Positions 16,020 through 25,057 are shown, numbered from the stretch's first letter. The stretch: DNA of 64,000 nt from Persicimonas caeni (GCF_006517175.1 NZ_CP041186.1:186001-250000); one strand, 5' to 3'. Notes: a model not told the origin generated them from the letters alone. Program-made: numbers and translations.

Positions 16020-16276
16020 ATAACAACCCGAAAGCGCACATCGCAGAGGCGCCTGGGCGTCAATGCGTCGTGGGTTAAGAGTAACAAGGCTCTAAGTTCA
16101 CCTTAGCCTATCACCACCTCAATCCGAAATCCTTTTTTTCTTGGTTCTCGTAAGGAATGCCGCTGCGTGCGCTCCTCACGGCATACCGACAGGTCAACGC
16201 CGCTTGCGCGGCTACTTTTGTAGGCGAGTACGCTCACGCCGCGTCCACGGCATCTCCTCACGACCTGTGCCCTTCC

Positions 16277-17362
16277 ATGCTCGACTGGATCTTCAGCGCG
16301 CAATGGCCCCTGTGGCCGAGCATCGTCAGCTTTGCGATCGCCGCAGGCATCGTGGCATGGCTTGGCATTAAGATGGGGCGGCTCGCCCAGGTGCTCGCGC
16401 GGCGCACCGGAATGGGCGAAGCGTTGACAGGTGCGCTGCTGCTCGGGTTGTCGACGTCAATCCCCGGTGTGGTCGCGGTGGTGACCGCCGGCGTCAACGA
16501 CCAGCCGGAGGTGGCCGTGTCGACCGGCCTCGGCGGCATCATCGCCCAGACGTCCTTTTTGGTGATCGCCGACCTGCTCTACAAACGTCACAACCTCGAG
16601 TACGACGCGACCACGCCCGACAACATGGCCACCGGCATGGTGCTCATCAGTATGCTGATGCTGGTGGTCGTCGCGCTCGTCAGCCCCGAAATCAGCGTAT
16701 TCGGGATACACCCGGCGACAATCGCGCTGCCGCTGGCGTATTTGGGCGGCTTGCACGTGGTCAACCGCATCCGCAAAGCGCCGGGCTGGCTGGCGGTGCA
16801 CAAAGACGAACACGACGCCGAGCAGCCCACCGACCCCGAGCGCATCCCGCCGCCCGAAGAAGCACACGGCGAGGACGCAACCTACACCCACCTGGGCAAC
16901 GGCGCGCTCGCAGCTCGATTCGCCGTCGTCGCCGCCGTGGTCGCTCTATGCGGCTGGGTGCTGGCGCGCTCGGGCATGTCCATCGGCGCCGAGTTCGGCC
17001 TGGCCGACTCGCTGGTCGGCAGCCTGCTCATCGGCCAGGCGACCTCCTTGCCGGAGCTGCTCACGGCGGTGGCCGCGGTTCGCATCGGCGCACCGGTGCT
17101 CGCTATCGGGGATATCGTGGGCGGCAACATGTTCGACGTGCTCTTCGTGGCCATCGGCGACGTGGCCTACCCGGAGGGCTCGATTTACCACGCCGTCAGC
17201 GACCAATCGGCGTTCCTCGCCGCGATGGGCGTCTTGGCGACGACGATGCTCCTTCTCGGGCTGTTGCGCCGCCAGAAGCGAGGCTTTTTGCACGTGGGCT
17301 TCGAGGGAACGGCGATCTTCTTGGTCTACATCGGTGGGTACGTAGCGCTCTTTTTTTGGTGA
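16277..17362 (+). CDS. Sodium/calcium exchanger family membrane protein (CaCA-like)
   Basis: The product is about 361 aa. It has two sets of about five transmembrane helices separated by an acidic, His-rich cytoplasmic loop (KDEHDAEQPTDPERIPPPEE). Each half carries an alpha repeat. The first contains 'TGALLLGLSTSIPGVVAVVTAG' and 'GLGGIIAQTSF'. The second contains 'GSLLIGQATSLPELLTAVAAV' and 'GDIVGGNMFDVLF'. These are the cation-binding repeats of CaCA exchangers, which extrude Ca2+ or other cations in exchange for Na+ or H+. An in-frame ATG at 16157 would add 40 non-hydrophobic residues. The later start is chosen because transmembrane helix 1 then lies at the N-terminus. The gene is divergent from the lectin operon. 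Confidence 0.87.
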   Translation: MLDWIFSAQWPLWPSIVSFAIAAGIVAWLGIKMGRLAQVLARRTGMGEALTGALLLGLSTSIPGVVAVVTAGVNDQPEVAVSTGLGGIIAQTSFLVIADLLYKRHNLEYDATTPDNMATGMVLISMLMLVVVALVSPEISVFGIHPATIALPLAYLGGLHVVNRIRKAPGWLAVHKDEHDAEQPTDPERIPPPEEAHGEDATYTHLGNGALAARFAVVAAVVALCGWVLARSGMSIGAEFGLADSLVGSLLIGQATSLPELLTAVAAVRIGAPVLAIGDIVGGNMFDVLFVAIGDVAYPEGSIYHAVSDQSAFLAAMGVLATTMLLLGLLRRQKRGFLHVGFEGTAIFLVYIGGYVALFFW

Positions 17363-17380
17363 CGGGTCGCGAGCGGCAAG

Positions 17381-18688
17381 TTACTCGACAGGCGGCTCCG
17401 CCTGCTGCGAAGGCGTCGCGAGCACCTTGTCGATGCGGTAGCCGTCGAGGTCGACGATCTCGAAGCGCCACTCGCTCCACGTGACCGCCTCGCCGACCTT
17501 CGGCAGCCGGCCGAACTCCTTGATGAGCCAGCCGGCGAGCGTGTGATAGCCCTCCCCGCCGGTGAGCTTGCGCAGCTCGAGGCGCTCGCCGGCCTCGTCG
17601 ACCGGCATGCCGCCGTCCAGAAGCCAGGAGCCGTCGGGGCGTCGCACCGCGTGCTGCTCGGGCGCTCGGTCGTGCTCGGCGAGCTCGCCGAAGATCACGC
17701 CGGTCAGGTCGCTCGTGGTCACCACGCCCATCAGGCTGCCGTATTCGTCGACGACCGCGGCCAGGTGCACCGGCGAGCGGCGAAACAGGTCGAGCACGCT
17801 CAGCGTGCTCATCGTCTCAGGGACGACCGGCACCTCCCTGACCACCGCGCGCAGGTCCAGCTCCTTGCCCTCGAGGCTGCGCTCGAGCAGATCCTTGGCC
17901 TGCACGACGCCCAACACCTCGTCGACCTTGCCGTTGCAGACGAGCACGCGCGAGTGGGTGGTGCTCCGCAGTTGCTCGCGCACGATCACCTCGTCGGCGC
18001 CCACGTCGATCCAATCGATGTCGGGCCGCGGGGTCATCACCGCCTCGACCGGCCGGTCGGCCAGCCGCATGACTCCCCAGATCATCTCCTTTTCAGCCGG
18101 CTCGACCACGCCCGCCTCGGCCGCCTCGTGGACGATCCCGCGGATCTCCTCGTCGGTCACCGGCGAGCGCTGCGACGGGCTGATGCGCAGGAGGCGCATC
18201 CCGAAACGCGTGGAGACGTCGAGCACCCACACCAGCGGGCTGACCGCGCGCGCCAGCGCCGACATCGGCAGCGCGACGGCCGCGGCGATCGACTCGGCGT
18301 GGCTGAGCGCGAGCCGCTTGGGCAACAACTCTCCGATGACCAGCGAGATGTAGGTGATGGCCGCGACGACCAGGCCGAAGGCGATCTCGTCGGCGCTCTC
18401 CTCGACCCACGCAATCTGCGCGAGCACGTCGCCCAGCGGCTCGGAGAGCGCGCTGCCGCCCACCGCACCGGCCAAGATGCCGATAAGCGTGATCCCGATC
18501 TGCACGGCCGACAAAAAACGGCCCGGATTCTCGGCGAGCTCGAGCGCGCGCCCGGCCCCACGCCGCCCGTTGGCCGCCATCGTCTTGAGCAGCGCCTTAC
18601 GCGCCGAGACGATTGCGAGCTCCGACATCGCGAAGAAGCCGTTCAACACGATGAGCAGCAAGACGATGAGGATCTGGAAAATTAGCAT
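17381..18688 (-). CDS. CNNM/HlyC-CorC family membrane protein with CBS pair
   Basis: The product is 435 aa. It has an N-terminal DUF21/CNNM transmembrane domain (about 1-190: LIVLLLIVLNGFFAMSELAIVSARK, GITLIGILAGAVGG, ISLVIGELLPKRLAL). A pair of CBS domains follows (about 205-330, starting MTPRPDIDWID and ending VVTTSDLTGVIFGEL). The C-terminal CorC_HlyC domain (about 345-425) contains 'DGSWLLDGGMPVDEAGERL' and 'YHTLAGWLIKEFGRLPKVGE'. Family members are linked to Mg2+/Co2+ efflux or resistance. All three domains are complete. The gene is convergent with the exchanger gene, 18 bp apart, so the neighbouring ion-transport roles may be coincidental. Confidence 0.93.
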   Translation of the reverse strand: MLIFQILIVLLLIVLNGFFAMSELAIVSARKALLKTMAANGRRGAGRALELAENPGRFLSAVQIGITLIGILAGAVGGSALSEPLGDVLAQIAWVEESADEIAFGLVVAAITYISLVIGELLPKRLALSHAESIAAAVALPMSALARAVSPLVWVLDVSTRFGMRLLRISPSQRSPVTDEEIRGIVHEAAEAGVVEPAEKEMIWGVMRLADRPVEAVMTPRPDIDWIDVGADEVIVREQLRSTTHSRVLVCNGKVDEVLGVVQAKDLLERSLEGKELDLRAVVREVPVVPETMSTLSVLDLFRRSPVHLAAVVDEYGSLMGVVTTSDLTGVIFGELAEHDRAPEQHAVRRPDGSWLLDGGMPVDEAGERLELRKLTGGEGYHTLAGWLIKEFGRLPKVGEAVTWSEWRFEIVDLDGYRIDKVLATPSQQAEPPVE

Positions 18689-18797
18689 AGGGGACGGGCA
18701 TCAAGAGACAGTCACACACGCCGCCTCATATAACATAGGCATGAGCCCTGCCATTTTAGTGAATCGGAATACCAGCGCCAGTCCCCCGAATGTCGCC

Positions 18798-19508
18798 TCA
18801 GAGCTCGAAGCCGATATTGGCTACCGCTCGCCAGGTGCCGACGTCGCTGTCGCCATTGGTCGACTCGCGCAACAGGTCCTCCTCGAACGACGGCGCGAAC
18901 TGCACGCGCAGGTCGGCAAAGAGCCAGTCGTAGCCGTACGAAAACCCGCCGGCCAACGGCACCGAGAAGACGTCGCCCGAGTCGCGCAGCGGCGCGGCGT
19001 CCTCGTCGGCGTTCTCGACCGAGTAGTGCATCCAGCTCGCCCCCGCCAGTAGGTAGGGTTGGAAGTCATACACCGGCGGCAGAAGCCCCAGCCGCAGCGC
19101 GGCGCTGGCGCCGTGGCCGACCAGCGACGCGTCGTCGGGCAGGCCGAGGGCGTCGAACTCGTTGGAGGTGCCCAGGTACGCGGCCTCGAAGCCCAGCCAG
19201 CTATCCGTGCCCACGAGCACGCGGGCCTCCCAGCCGCCGCCCGGGTCGACCACGTCGTTGACCTCATCGTTGAGGAAGCCGGCATAGCCGCCGCCGGCCG
19301 AGAAGGCGAGCCCGATGGGCAACAGCGACTCGTCGCGCGCGACCCCGGCGACCTCGGCCGGCTCCTCGTAGGGCTGGTCGATGGTGACGGCCTCGGACAT
19401 CGGCGCGGCCTCTTCGCTGTCGCCCTCTTCCTGTGCCGCGACCGGCGCCGCGGCCAATATCGTGCCTACGACGATAGAGAATCCCATCCATAACGTGGTC
19501 TGCTTCAT
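18798..19508 (-). CDS. Outer-membrane beta-barrel protein
   Basis: The product is 236 aa. The start at 19508 puts a Sec signal peptide first (MKQTTLWMGFSIVVG, cleavage after APVAAQ), with GGGGA upstream. A short acidic linker (about 25-70) follows. The rest alternates glycine/aromatic beta strands typical of an eight-stranded OmpA/OmpW-like barrel: IGLAFSAGGGYAGF, LGFEAAYLGTSNEF, QPYLLAGASWMHY, FSYGYDWLFADLRVQFAPSF, ending in ANIGFEL with a terminal hydrophobic residue. A structural or small-solute role is likely but unspecified. It stands alone between the CNNM gene and a lipoprotein. Confidence 0.85.
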   Translation of the reverse strand: MKQTTLWMGFSIVVGTILAAAPVAAQEEGDSEEAAPMSEAVTIDQPYEEPAEVAGVARDESLLPIGLAFSAGGGYAGFLNDEVNDVVDPGGGWEARVLVGTDSWLGFEAAYLGTSNEFDALGLPDDASLVGHGASAALRLGLLPPVYDFQPYLLAGASWMHYSVENADEDAAPLRDSGDVFSVPLAGGFSYGYDWLFADLRVQFAPSFEEDLLRESTNGDSDVGTWRAVANIGFEL

Positions 19509-19681
19509 CACTGTCCCCCAAGCTTGCAAACGGAAAGTCATTGCTGCTGCAGTGTTAAAGCTAAAACTACATGCAGCGGGATCAAGCCCGAGAAACGCTC
19601 CAGCGTCGCGTGACGCTGTTGTCGATGGGCGCGCAGGTTGGTAGCCTCCCAGCCCATTTACGATCTATCTGGGAGGTTGAA

Positions 19682-20239
19682 ATGATGTCTTCGCGCCCAT
19701 CCACGCCCTTGCTGACCATCGCCTTGGCAGCCCTGCTGACCGTTGGCTGTAGCGATCCCGACTCCGGCTCGAGCTCCGGCTCAGACGCCGAACACGCCGA
19801 CTCCAGCTCCTCCGACACAGGGTCGACCCTTTCGGACATCGACTTCCCCGATACCGAACCTTCCTCCGAAAGCGTCGGGATCCACGCCGACGTCGACGGC
19901 GCCTCGCAGAGCTTCGTGTACTACAGCGTGACCAAAGAAGACGGCAACATGGTCTTGTGGGCCAATGGAGCCGGCGGAGATTGGGAACTGACCCTCCCGG
20001 ACGTCCAAGAGGGCACCTACAACTGCGGCGAAACCACGACCATCGAGCATTTCAACACGTACCACCAGGCCGACTTCATCGCGGGGACGCAGGGTAGCTG
20101 CACGATCCAGATCACCGAGGTTCGTACCGGTCGAATCGTCTCCATCTTCGGCCGCTTCGTGGCTGACTTGGTAAATATCGAAGATCCCTCCCAACACCTG
20201 CCGGTCTCCGCCAACTTCTACTTCGACTATCAGCAATAA
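19682..20239 (+). CDS. Lipoprotein with Ser/Asp linker
   Basis: The product is 185 aa. GGGAGG lies a few bases before the tandem ATGATG at 19682, which rules out the longer upstream start. The signal peptide has the lipobox LTVGC. A Ser/Asp/Gly-rich linker follows (SGSSSGSDAEHADSSSSD). The mature domain of about 120 aa has one CGE and one GSC Cys and a beta pattern (SFVYYSVTKEDGNMVLWANG, GSCTIQITEVRTGRIVSIFGRF). This layout is common to small myxobacterial lipoproteins of unknown function. No partner gene is adjacent on the same strand until the permease. Confidence 0.83.
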   Translation: MMSSRPSTPLLTIALAALLTVGCSDPDSGSSSGSDAEHADSSSSDTGSTLSDIDFPDTEPSSESVGIHADVDGASQSFVYYSVTKEDGNMVLWANGAGGDWELTLPDVQEGTYNCGETTTIEHFNTYHQADFIAGTQGSCTIQITEVRTGRIVSIFGRFVADLVNIEDPSQHLPVSANFYFDYQQ

Positions 20240-20390
20240 CACTCCCGGCGTCGCCAAAACTTCGACCAAACCGAATCAAACCATCGACATTACTATATGG
20301 ACGAACCCACCACCTCCTCTTAGCTTTGATGGAGGGAGTTGACCGACCACCGTGGGAGATTCGCCCGGCGAATCGAGGGTTCGACCAGTC

Positions 20391-22295
20391 ATGGCCAAGC
20401 TCAAGAAAAACCTGAAGCTTTTCGACGTCTACGCCATCAGCACCGGGGCAATGTTCAGCTCGGGGCTCTTCTTGCTGCCCGGCATCGCGGCCGCGCAGAC
20501 CGGCTCGTCCATCGTGCTGGCCTATTTGTTGGCGGGCGTCTTGATCCTGCCGGCCATGCTCAGCATCGCCGAACTCTCCACGGCGATGCCGCGCTCGGGG
20601 GGAAGCTACTTCATCGTCGACCGCGCCATGGGCCCCCTGATCGGCATGATCGGCGGCCTGGGTACCTGGATCGCGCTGGTGCTCAAGAGCGCCTTCGCCC
20701 TCATCGGCATGGGCGCTTATCTGGGGATCTTCTTCGACGTGCCCATCGTGCCGCTGGCGGTCGCGCTCACCGTCGGCTTCGGCGTGCTCAACCTGGTGGG
20801 CGCCAAAGAGAGCAGCGGCCTGCAGAACTTCCTCGTCTCGGTGCTCCTCATCCTGCTCGGCGTCTTCGTCGCCCAGGGCCTCGCCACCCTCTTCTTCGAC
20901 CCCACGGCGACAGCGAGCGCCGCGGGCGCGGCCGACGCGGGCGGCGAGTCACGAGAATTTCTGACCGACGGCATCGGCGGCCTGATGGCCACGGTGGGTA
21001 TGGTCTTCGTCTCCTACGCCGGGTTGACCAAGGTCACCAGCGTGGCCGAGGAGGTCGAAAACCCCGACCGCAACATCCCCCTGGCGATGATCCTGTCGCT
21101 GGCGACGGCGACCACCCTGTACTGCGTGGGCGTCTACGTGATGAACGCCGTGCTCGACCCCGAGGTCTTCTACACCGACCTCACCCCGGTCGCCACGGCC
21201 GCCGAGGCCTTCAATAGCTGGCTCCCCGGCGATATCGGCGTGATGATGATGGTCGTGGCGGCCATCGCCGCCTTCGCCTCGACGGGCAACGCCGGGGTGA
21301 TGTCGGCCAGCCGCTACCCCTTCGCGATGGCCCGCGACAAGTTGATGCCCCCGGCCTTCGGCGAGATCTCGGCCAAGGGGATTCCGGTGTGGGCGGTCAT
21401 CGGCACCGTCGTCACCATGATCGTGTGCCTGGTCACCCTCGACATCGCCGCGGTCGCCAAGCTGGCCAGCGCCTTCCAGCTCATCCTCTTCGCGCTCATC
21501 TGCGTGGCCGTCATCGTCATGCGCGAGAGCAAGCTCGAGTTCTACCGGCCGGGCTTCCGCTCACCGCTGTATCCGTGGGTCCAGATCGCCGGCGTGCTCA
21601 TCTCGGGATGGCTCATCTGGAAGATGGGTTGGCTGGCGGTGGGCTTTAGCCTCGCGCTGGTCGTCCTGGCGGTGGTGGCCTACAAGCTGTACGCCGCCGA
21701 TAAGGTGAGCCGCCGCGGCGCCATCCGCCACGTGTGGGCGCGACTGGGTCGCACACGCCACCACGAACTCGGCCACGAGCTTCGCCGGGTCGCCTCCTAC
21801 GAAGGGCTTCGCGACGAGGACGCCTTCAAGCGCCTCTTCGACGAGGCCATCGAACTCGACCTCGCCGGGCCAATGAGCTTCGAAGAGATGCTCGTCCACG
21901 CCTCCGACCTCCTCGCCAACGACGTCGACGTCGACACCTGGGATCTGATGGAGTGCTTCCTGGAGCAGAATCGCATCGGCATGATGCCCATCGAGGACCA
22001 GGGCGCGGTCCCGCACCACCTGTACCACGGGCTCGACGCGCACAAGATGCTCATCGTGCGCGTCGACGGAGGGGTCTCATTGGAGCTCGACGAGGCCACC
22101 ACTCACGTGGCCTACGCCGGACGCATCTCGACATTCGTCTTCGTGCTCAGCCCCGACGACAACCCGGCGCAGCACTACCGATTCGTCTCCGAGATAGCCA
22201 ACCGGCTCCACGGACAAGAGCCCTTCGACCCCAAACGGCCGCCCGTCTACATATCGAGCGACAACTCGCCGCCGCGGTCGACCGCGCGCTTGTAG
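20391..22295 (+). CDS. APC-family amino-acid permease fused to EIIA-like C-terminal domain
   Basis: The product is about 634 aa. Residues about 1-430 are an APC permease with 12 or so membrane helices: FDVYAISTGAMFSSGLFLLPG, SGGSYFIVDRAMGP, FVSYAGLTKVTSVAEEVENP and ASRYPFAMARDKLMP. A cytosolic linker leads to a domain of about 150 aa with 'FEEMLVHASDLLANDV'. It continues with 'GAVPHHLYHGLDAHKMLIVR', 'GGVSLEL' and 'HYRFVSEIANRL', as in EIIA domains of the fructose/mannitol PTS, whose catalytic His sits in an (I/V)PH motif. Here PHH is present, so phospho-regulation of transport is possible. GTG at 20352 is an alternative start. The last 49 bp overlap the convergent GST gene. Confidence 0.87.
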   Translation: MAKLKKNLKLFDVYAISTGAMFSSGLFLLPGIAAAQTGSSIVLAYLLAGVLILPAMLSIAELSTAMPRSGGSYFIVDRAMGPLIGMIGGLGTWIALVLKSAFALIGMGAYLGIFFDVPIVPLAVALTVGFGVLNLVGAKESSGLQNFLVSVLLILLGVFVAQGLATLFFDPTATASAAGAADAGGESREFLTDGIGGLMATVGMVFVSYAGLTKVTSVAEEVENPDRNIPLAMILSLATATTLYCVGVYVMNAVLDPEVFYTDLTPVATAAEAFNSWLPGDIGVMMMVVAAIAAFASTGNAGVMSASRYPFAMARDKLMPPAFGEISAKGIPVWAVIGTVVTMIVCLVTLDIAAVAKLASAFQLILFALICVAVIVMRESKLEFYRPGFRSPLYPWVQIAGVLISGWLIWKMGWLAVGFSLALVVLAVVAYKLYAADKVSRRGAIRHVWARLGRTRHHELGHELRRVASYEGLRDEDAFKRLFDEAIELDLAGPMSFEEMLVHASDLLANDVDVDTWDLMECFLEQNRIGMMPIEDQGAVPHHLYHGLDAHKMLIVRVDGGVSLELDEATTHVAYAGRISTFVFVLSPDDNPAQHYRFVSEIANRLHGQEPFDPKRPPVYISSDNSPPRSTARL

Positions 22296-22915
22296 GCCGG
22301 ACGATTTCGCACCCGGTCGAGGTATGCGACGACGCGCGGATACTTCTTGCGCCACTTGTCGCTGGTGGTCAGCCCCTCGAGCGGGAAGCTCATCTGGATG
22401 TCGGCGGCGGTGAACGCGTCGCCGGCAAAGTAATCGTACGCTGAGAGCTCCTCCTCCCAATACCCCGCGTGCTGCTCGACGCGCGGGTGGATGAACTCGC
22501 CGCGCACGCCCTTGGAGATGAGCTTGACGAGCGGGCGCACCGGCCACGGCGACTCACGCGGCAACATCCCGAAGACCAGGTCGAGCAAAAGCGGCGTCAT
22601 CGCCGAGCCCTCGGCGTAGTGCATCCAATAGCGGTAGCGCAGGTACGCGTCGGTGCCCTCCTCCGGGCGAAGCTTCCCGTCGCCGTGGACGTCGAGGATA
22701 TACTCGATGATCGCCCCCGACTCGGCGACGGTGCGCTCCTCGTCGGAGATCACCGGCGACTTACCCAGCGGGTGGACCTTGCGCAGGCTGTCGGGCGCGA
22801 GCTTGGTCTTCGGGTCGCGCTTGTACTCCTCGATGGCGTAGTCGACCTCGAGTTCTTCGAGGAGCCAGAGGATGCGGTGCGACCGAGAGTTTTCGAGGTG
22901 GTGGACGGTAATCAT
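22247..22915 (-). CDS. Glutathione S-transferase family protein
   Basis: The product is 222 aa, normal for a full GST. The N-terminal thioredoxin-fold part (1-80) has 'HHLENSRSHRILWLLEELEV' in the glutathione site region and 'HPLGKSPVI', the cis-Pro motif. 'AESGAIIEYIL' follows, with the Glu/Ser that bind the gamma-glutamyl group. The C-terminal helical domain carries 'YFAGDAFTAADIQMSFPLE', the N-capping box. It may conjugate or reduce electrophiles with glutathione. Its 3' end overlaps the permease gene by 49 bp on the opposite strand. No ribosome-binding site stands out. Confidence 0.92.
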   Translation of the reverse strand: MITVHHLENSRSHRILWLLEELEVDYAIEEYKRDPKTKLAPDSLRKVHPLGKSPVISDEERTVAESGAIIEYILDVHGDGKLRPEEGTDAYLRYRYWMHYAEGSAMTPLLLDLVFGMLPRESPWPVRPLVKLISKGVRGEFIHPRVEQHAGYWEEELSAYDYFAGDAFTAADIQMSFPLEGLTTSDKWRKKYPRVVAYLDRVRNRPAYKRAVDRGGELSLDM

Positions 22916-23020
22916 ATCGATGGCGTCGTCGTGTGAGGGTGGATGGCAGGTACGGCACGCTGTCTTGGATGCATATCACCGCCCCGCCGTAACGACCAAC
23001 CGTCGCGGCGCCCCATATTC

Positions 23021-23208
23021 GGTGCGAGTGCTTCCAGCTCTCGCAGGCGAGGGCAAGATGCCCCCGCACCGAACACTTCGCGCGCTTTCGGTGCGAGTGC
23101 TTCCAGCTCTCGCTGGCGAGGGCAAGATGCCCCCGCACCGAACACTTCGCGCGCTTTCGGTGCGAGTGCTTCCAGCTCTCGCTGGCGAGGGCAAGATGCC
23201 CCCGCACC
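23021..23208. repeat. 50-bp structured repeat, cluster A (3 copies, period 69 bp)
   Basis: Copies are at 23021-23070, 23090-23139 and 23159-23208, separated by a 19-bp spacer that starts GAACACTTCGCGCG. Each copy begins GGTGCGAGTGCTTCCAGCTC and ends AAGATGCCCCCGCACC. GGTGCG/CGCACC can form an outer stem, with inner hairpins CTCGC-TG-GCGAG and GGGC-AAGAT-GCCC. The cluster sits between the GST and lyase-like genes. ORFs drawn through it are artefacts of the repeat. Confidence 0.9.
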
Positions 23209-23242
23209 GAACACTTCGCGCGAAAGTCTTCCGTGAATTCAC

Positions 23243-24469
23243 TTACGGGCGCGCAGTTTGCGGGGTGACGCAGTGGAGCCCGTCGGCTCCGATATGGTCG
23301 CCCTCGAGGCGAGAGAGGATGCGCACCGGCCCCATAAAGACCTCCAGGTGGTCGACGCCCTCGTCCAGCGACCGCTGGATGTCGTCCTCGTAGCGCCACG
23401 TCCCGTGGTACATCCCCAATTTGAGCATCGCGCCGTAGGGGTGGTCCTTGTTCTCCGGGTTCTCGAAGGTGTTCCCGCCGGCGCTGCTATAGTACTTCTG
23501 GCCGTTGATCCAAAACTCGGTCAGCCCCTCGCCGCCGCTCTCGGTGTCCCAGACGGTGTGCAGCACGAAGTCGTACCACTGGCCGGCCTCGGGTTTGACG
23601 TCGGTGATGGCGACCTCCCCGTCCATGCCGTCATCGGGAAAGAGGCGGTGCAAGACGAACTCGTCGCAGTCGCCCCCGGCGCAGCGCCCCTGCGGGTAGT
23701 CCGGATACTCCCTCGGGTTCCACACCCGCAGGTCGAGCGGGGCGGCGCCGTGGCCCACGTGGGCCTGCATGAACTTGGTGCTGGCGGTGTCTCCGGCCAC
23801 GAAATCGGGCGGATAATAATACGACCAACTGATCCACTCCTCGCTTTTGAGCGGCTTGTCCGGCGCCCACGAGACGGTGTCGCCGGTGTGAAACTCGTAC
23901 GACTCGTAGATCTCGGCGCGCAGGTTGCCCGCGTGGGAGGTCGAGTCGGGCGGCGACGGATTGCGCGGGTCGATGTAGAACCGCAGGCTCTTGGTGCCCG
24001 GCTCGCGCAGCCGGTCCTCGGCGCTCACCACCGAAATCGACTCCGGGTCGTGCTCGATATTCGTGCCCCAATGATGGTCGGAGAAGTAACTCCCCTCGAT
24101 GACCCCGTCGTCCAGGTCCGTCCAGTCGTACACCCGCAAGCCGCGGCAATCCGGCGGGTCACTCGCGTCGGGCTCCTCACAGCCGGGCCCGCCGTCGACG
24201 CAGTCGGAGACGTCGGCCTGGGCACACCCGTCGCCTTCACACCCCGTGTCGACGGCCGTGTCGGACACGTCCTGCGCCGCCGCATCTTGCGGGGCGACGT
24301 CGCCCCCCGAGTCCTCGGCGACATCCGACACATCCGCGCCGGCTGCATCGAGGCCGCCCTCGCGCGCCTCGTCTGCGTCGCACGACATCGCGCCTCCGGC
24401 CAACAAGCCCAACCCCAAACACACCATCGACACCTGCCGACGAACACGTTGCGAACCAAAAACAGACAT
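23243..24469 (-). CDS. Lipoprotein with polysaccharide-lyase-like domain
   Basis: The product is 408 aa. GGGAGG lies 7 bases before the ATG at 24469. The signal peptide ends at a Cys (GGAMSC). A linker of about 75 residues rich in Asp, Ala, Val and Ser, with Cys pairs (DTGCEGDGCAQADVSDC), follows. The catalytic-like domain spans about 125-395. It contains 'KSLRFYIDP', 'GNLRAEIYES', 'WISWSYYYPPDF', 'KFMQAHVGHGAAPLDLRV', 'GQWYDFVLHTVWDTE' and 'EFWINGQKYYSSAGGN'. This is the jelly-roll pattern of the heparin-lyase-like Polysacc_lyase family, which cleaves acidic polysaccharides. Substrate and activity are not shown. It would act on the outer surface or in the periplasm. Confidence 0.85.
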   Translation of the reverse strand: MSVFGSQRVRRQVSMVCLGLGLLAGGAMSCDADEAREGGLDAAGADVSDVAEDSGGDVAPQDAAAQDVSDTAVDTGCEGDGCAQADVSDCVDGGPGCEEPDASDPPDCRGLRVYDWTDLDDGVIEGSYFSDHHWGTNIEHDPESISVVSAEDRLREPGTKSLRFYIDPRNPSPPDSTSHAGNLRAEIYESYEFHTGDTVSWAPDKPLKSEEWISWSYYYPPDFVAGDTASTKFMQAHVGHGAAPLDLRVWNPREYPDYPQGRCAGGDCDEFVLHRLFPDDGMDGEVAITDVKPEAGQWYDFVLHTVWDTESGGEGLTEFWINGQKYYSSAGGNTFENPENKDHPYGAMLKLGMYHGTWRYEDDIQRSLDEGVDHLEVFMGPVRILSRLEGDHIGADGLHCVTPQTARP

Positions 24470-24604
24470 ATGCAATCCTCCCAAATCAAAGCCATTCGAA
24501 GTTCGTGCAGCATAGCGCGAAGGCGCGAAGGCGTGAAGGTTGATACAACGCGCCTCCGCGGCAACAATTCGAGAGACGCGGTTCTGTAACCTAGGAGGTA
24601 TCCC

Positions 24605-24793
24605 GTGAACAAAATCCTTCTCATCATTGTCACCATCTTGCTGCCCCCGCTCGGGGTCTTCCTCAAGGTCGGGCTGGGCAATCACTTTTGGCTCAATCTG
24701 ATCCTGACCATCCTCGGCTACATCCCCGGGATTATTCATGGCCTCTGGATCGTCGCGCTCGACGGCGCGCGGCCTGCATCCGCGACGAGCTAA
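24605..24793 (+). CDS. YqaE/Pmp3-family membrane peptide
   Basis: The product is 62 aa with a GTG start at 24605 and AGGAGG 6 bases upstream. It has two transmembrane helices joined by a short loop. The family signature is clear: 'LLPPLGVFLKVGLGNHFWLNL' in helix 1 and loop, then 'LTILGYIPGIIHGLWIV'. Pmp3/YqaE proteins sit in the cytoplasmic membrane and are linked to salt and membrane-potential stress. The length is typical. It is followed immediately by repeat cluster B. Confidence 0.93.
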   Translation: MNKILLIIVTILLPPLGVFLKVGLGNHFWLNLILTILGYIPGIIHGLWIVALDGARPASATS

Positions 24794-24821
24794 GTAACTG
24801 CACGGAGATCTGTCCTCAATC

Positions 24822-25057
24822 GGTGCGAGTGCTTCCAGCTCTCGCTTACGAGGGCAAGATGCCCACGCACCGAACCCTCAATCGGTGCGTGGGCTTCCAG
24901 CTCTCGCTTACGAGGGCAAGATGCCCACGCACCGAACCCTCTATCGGTGCGAGTGCTTCCAGCTTTCGCTTACGAGGGCAAGATGCCCACGCACCGAACC
25001 CTCTATCGGTGCGAGTGCTTCCAGCTCTCGCTTACGAGGGCAAGATGCCCTCCCACC
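24822..25057. repeat. 50-bp structured repeat, cluster B (4 copies, period 62 bp)
   Basis: Copies start at 24822, 24884, 24946 and 25008, separated by 12-bp spacers (GAACCCTCTATC or close). The unit differs from cluster A mainly in its inner loop, CTCGCTTACGAG instead of CTCGCTGGCGAG. This keeps the stem paired (CTCG/CGAG). Copy 2 has GTGGG in place of GAGTG, and copy 4 ends TCCCACC. Confidence 0.9.

Noticed and set aside
17543-18685. Long plus-strand frame opposite the CNNM gene
   Set aside because: It is antisense to a gene with clear transmembrane, CBS and CorC domains and has a histidine/arginine-rich artefact composition.
22912-23242. Short proteins rich in GASASSSRWRGQDAHAPN and related peptides
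   Set aside because: These are translations of the 50-bp repeat in several frames and not genes; the same applies to frames at 24688-25281 and 34243-34878.
24604-24800. Anything other than Pmp3 for the 62-aa frame
   Set aside because: The two-helix pattern and sequence match the Pmp3/YqaE family clearly; a random hydrophobic frame was considered and dismissed because of the strong ribosome-binding site.
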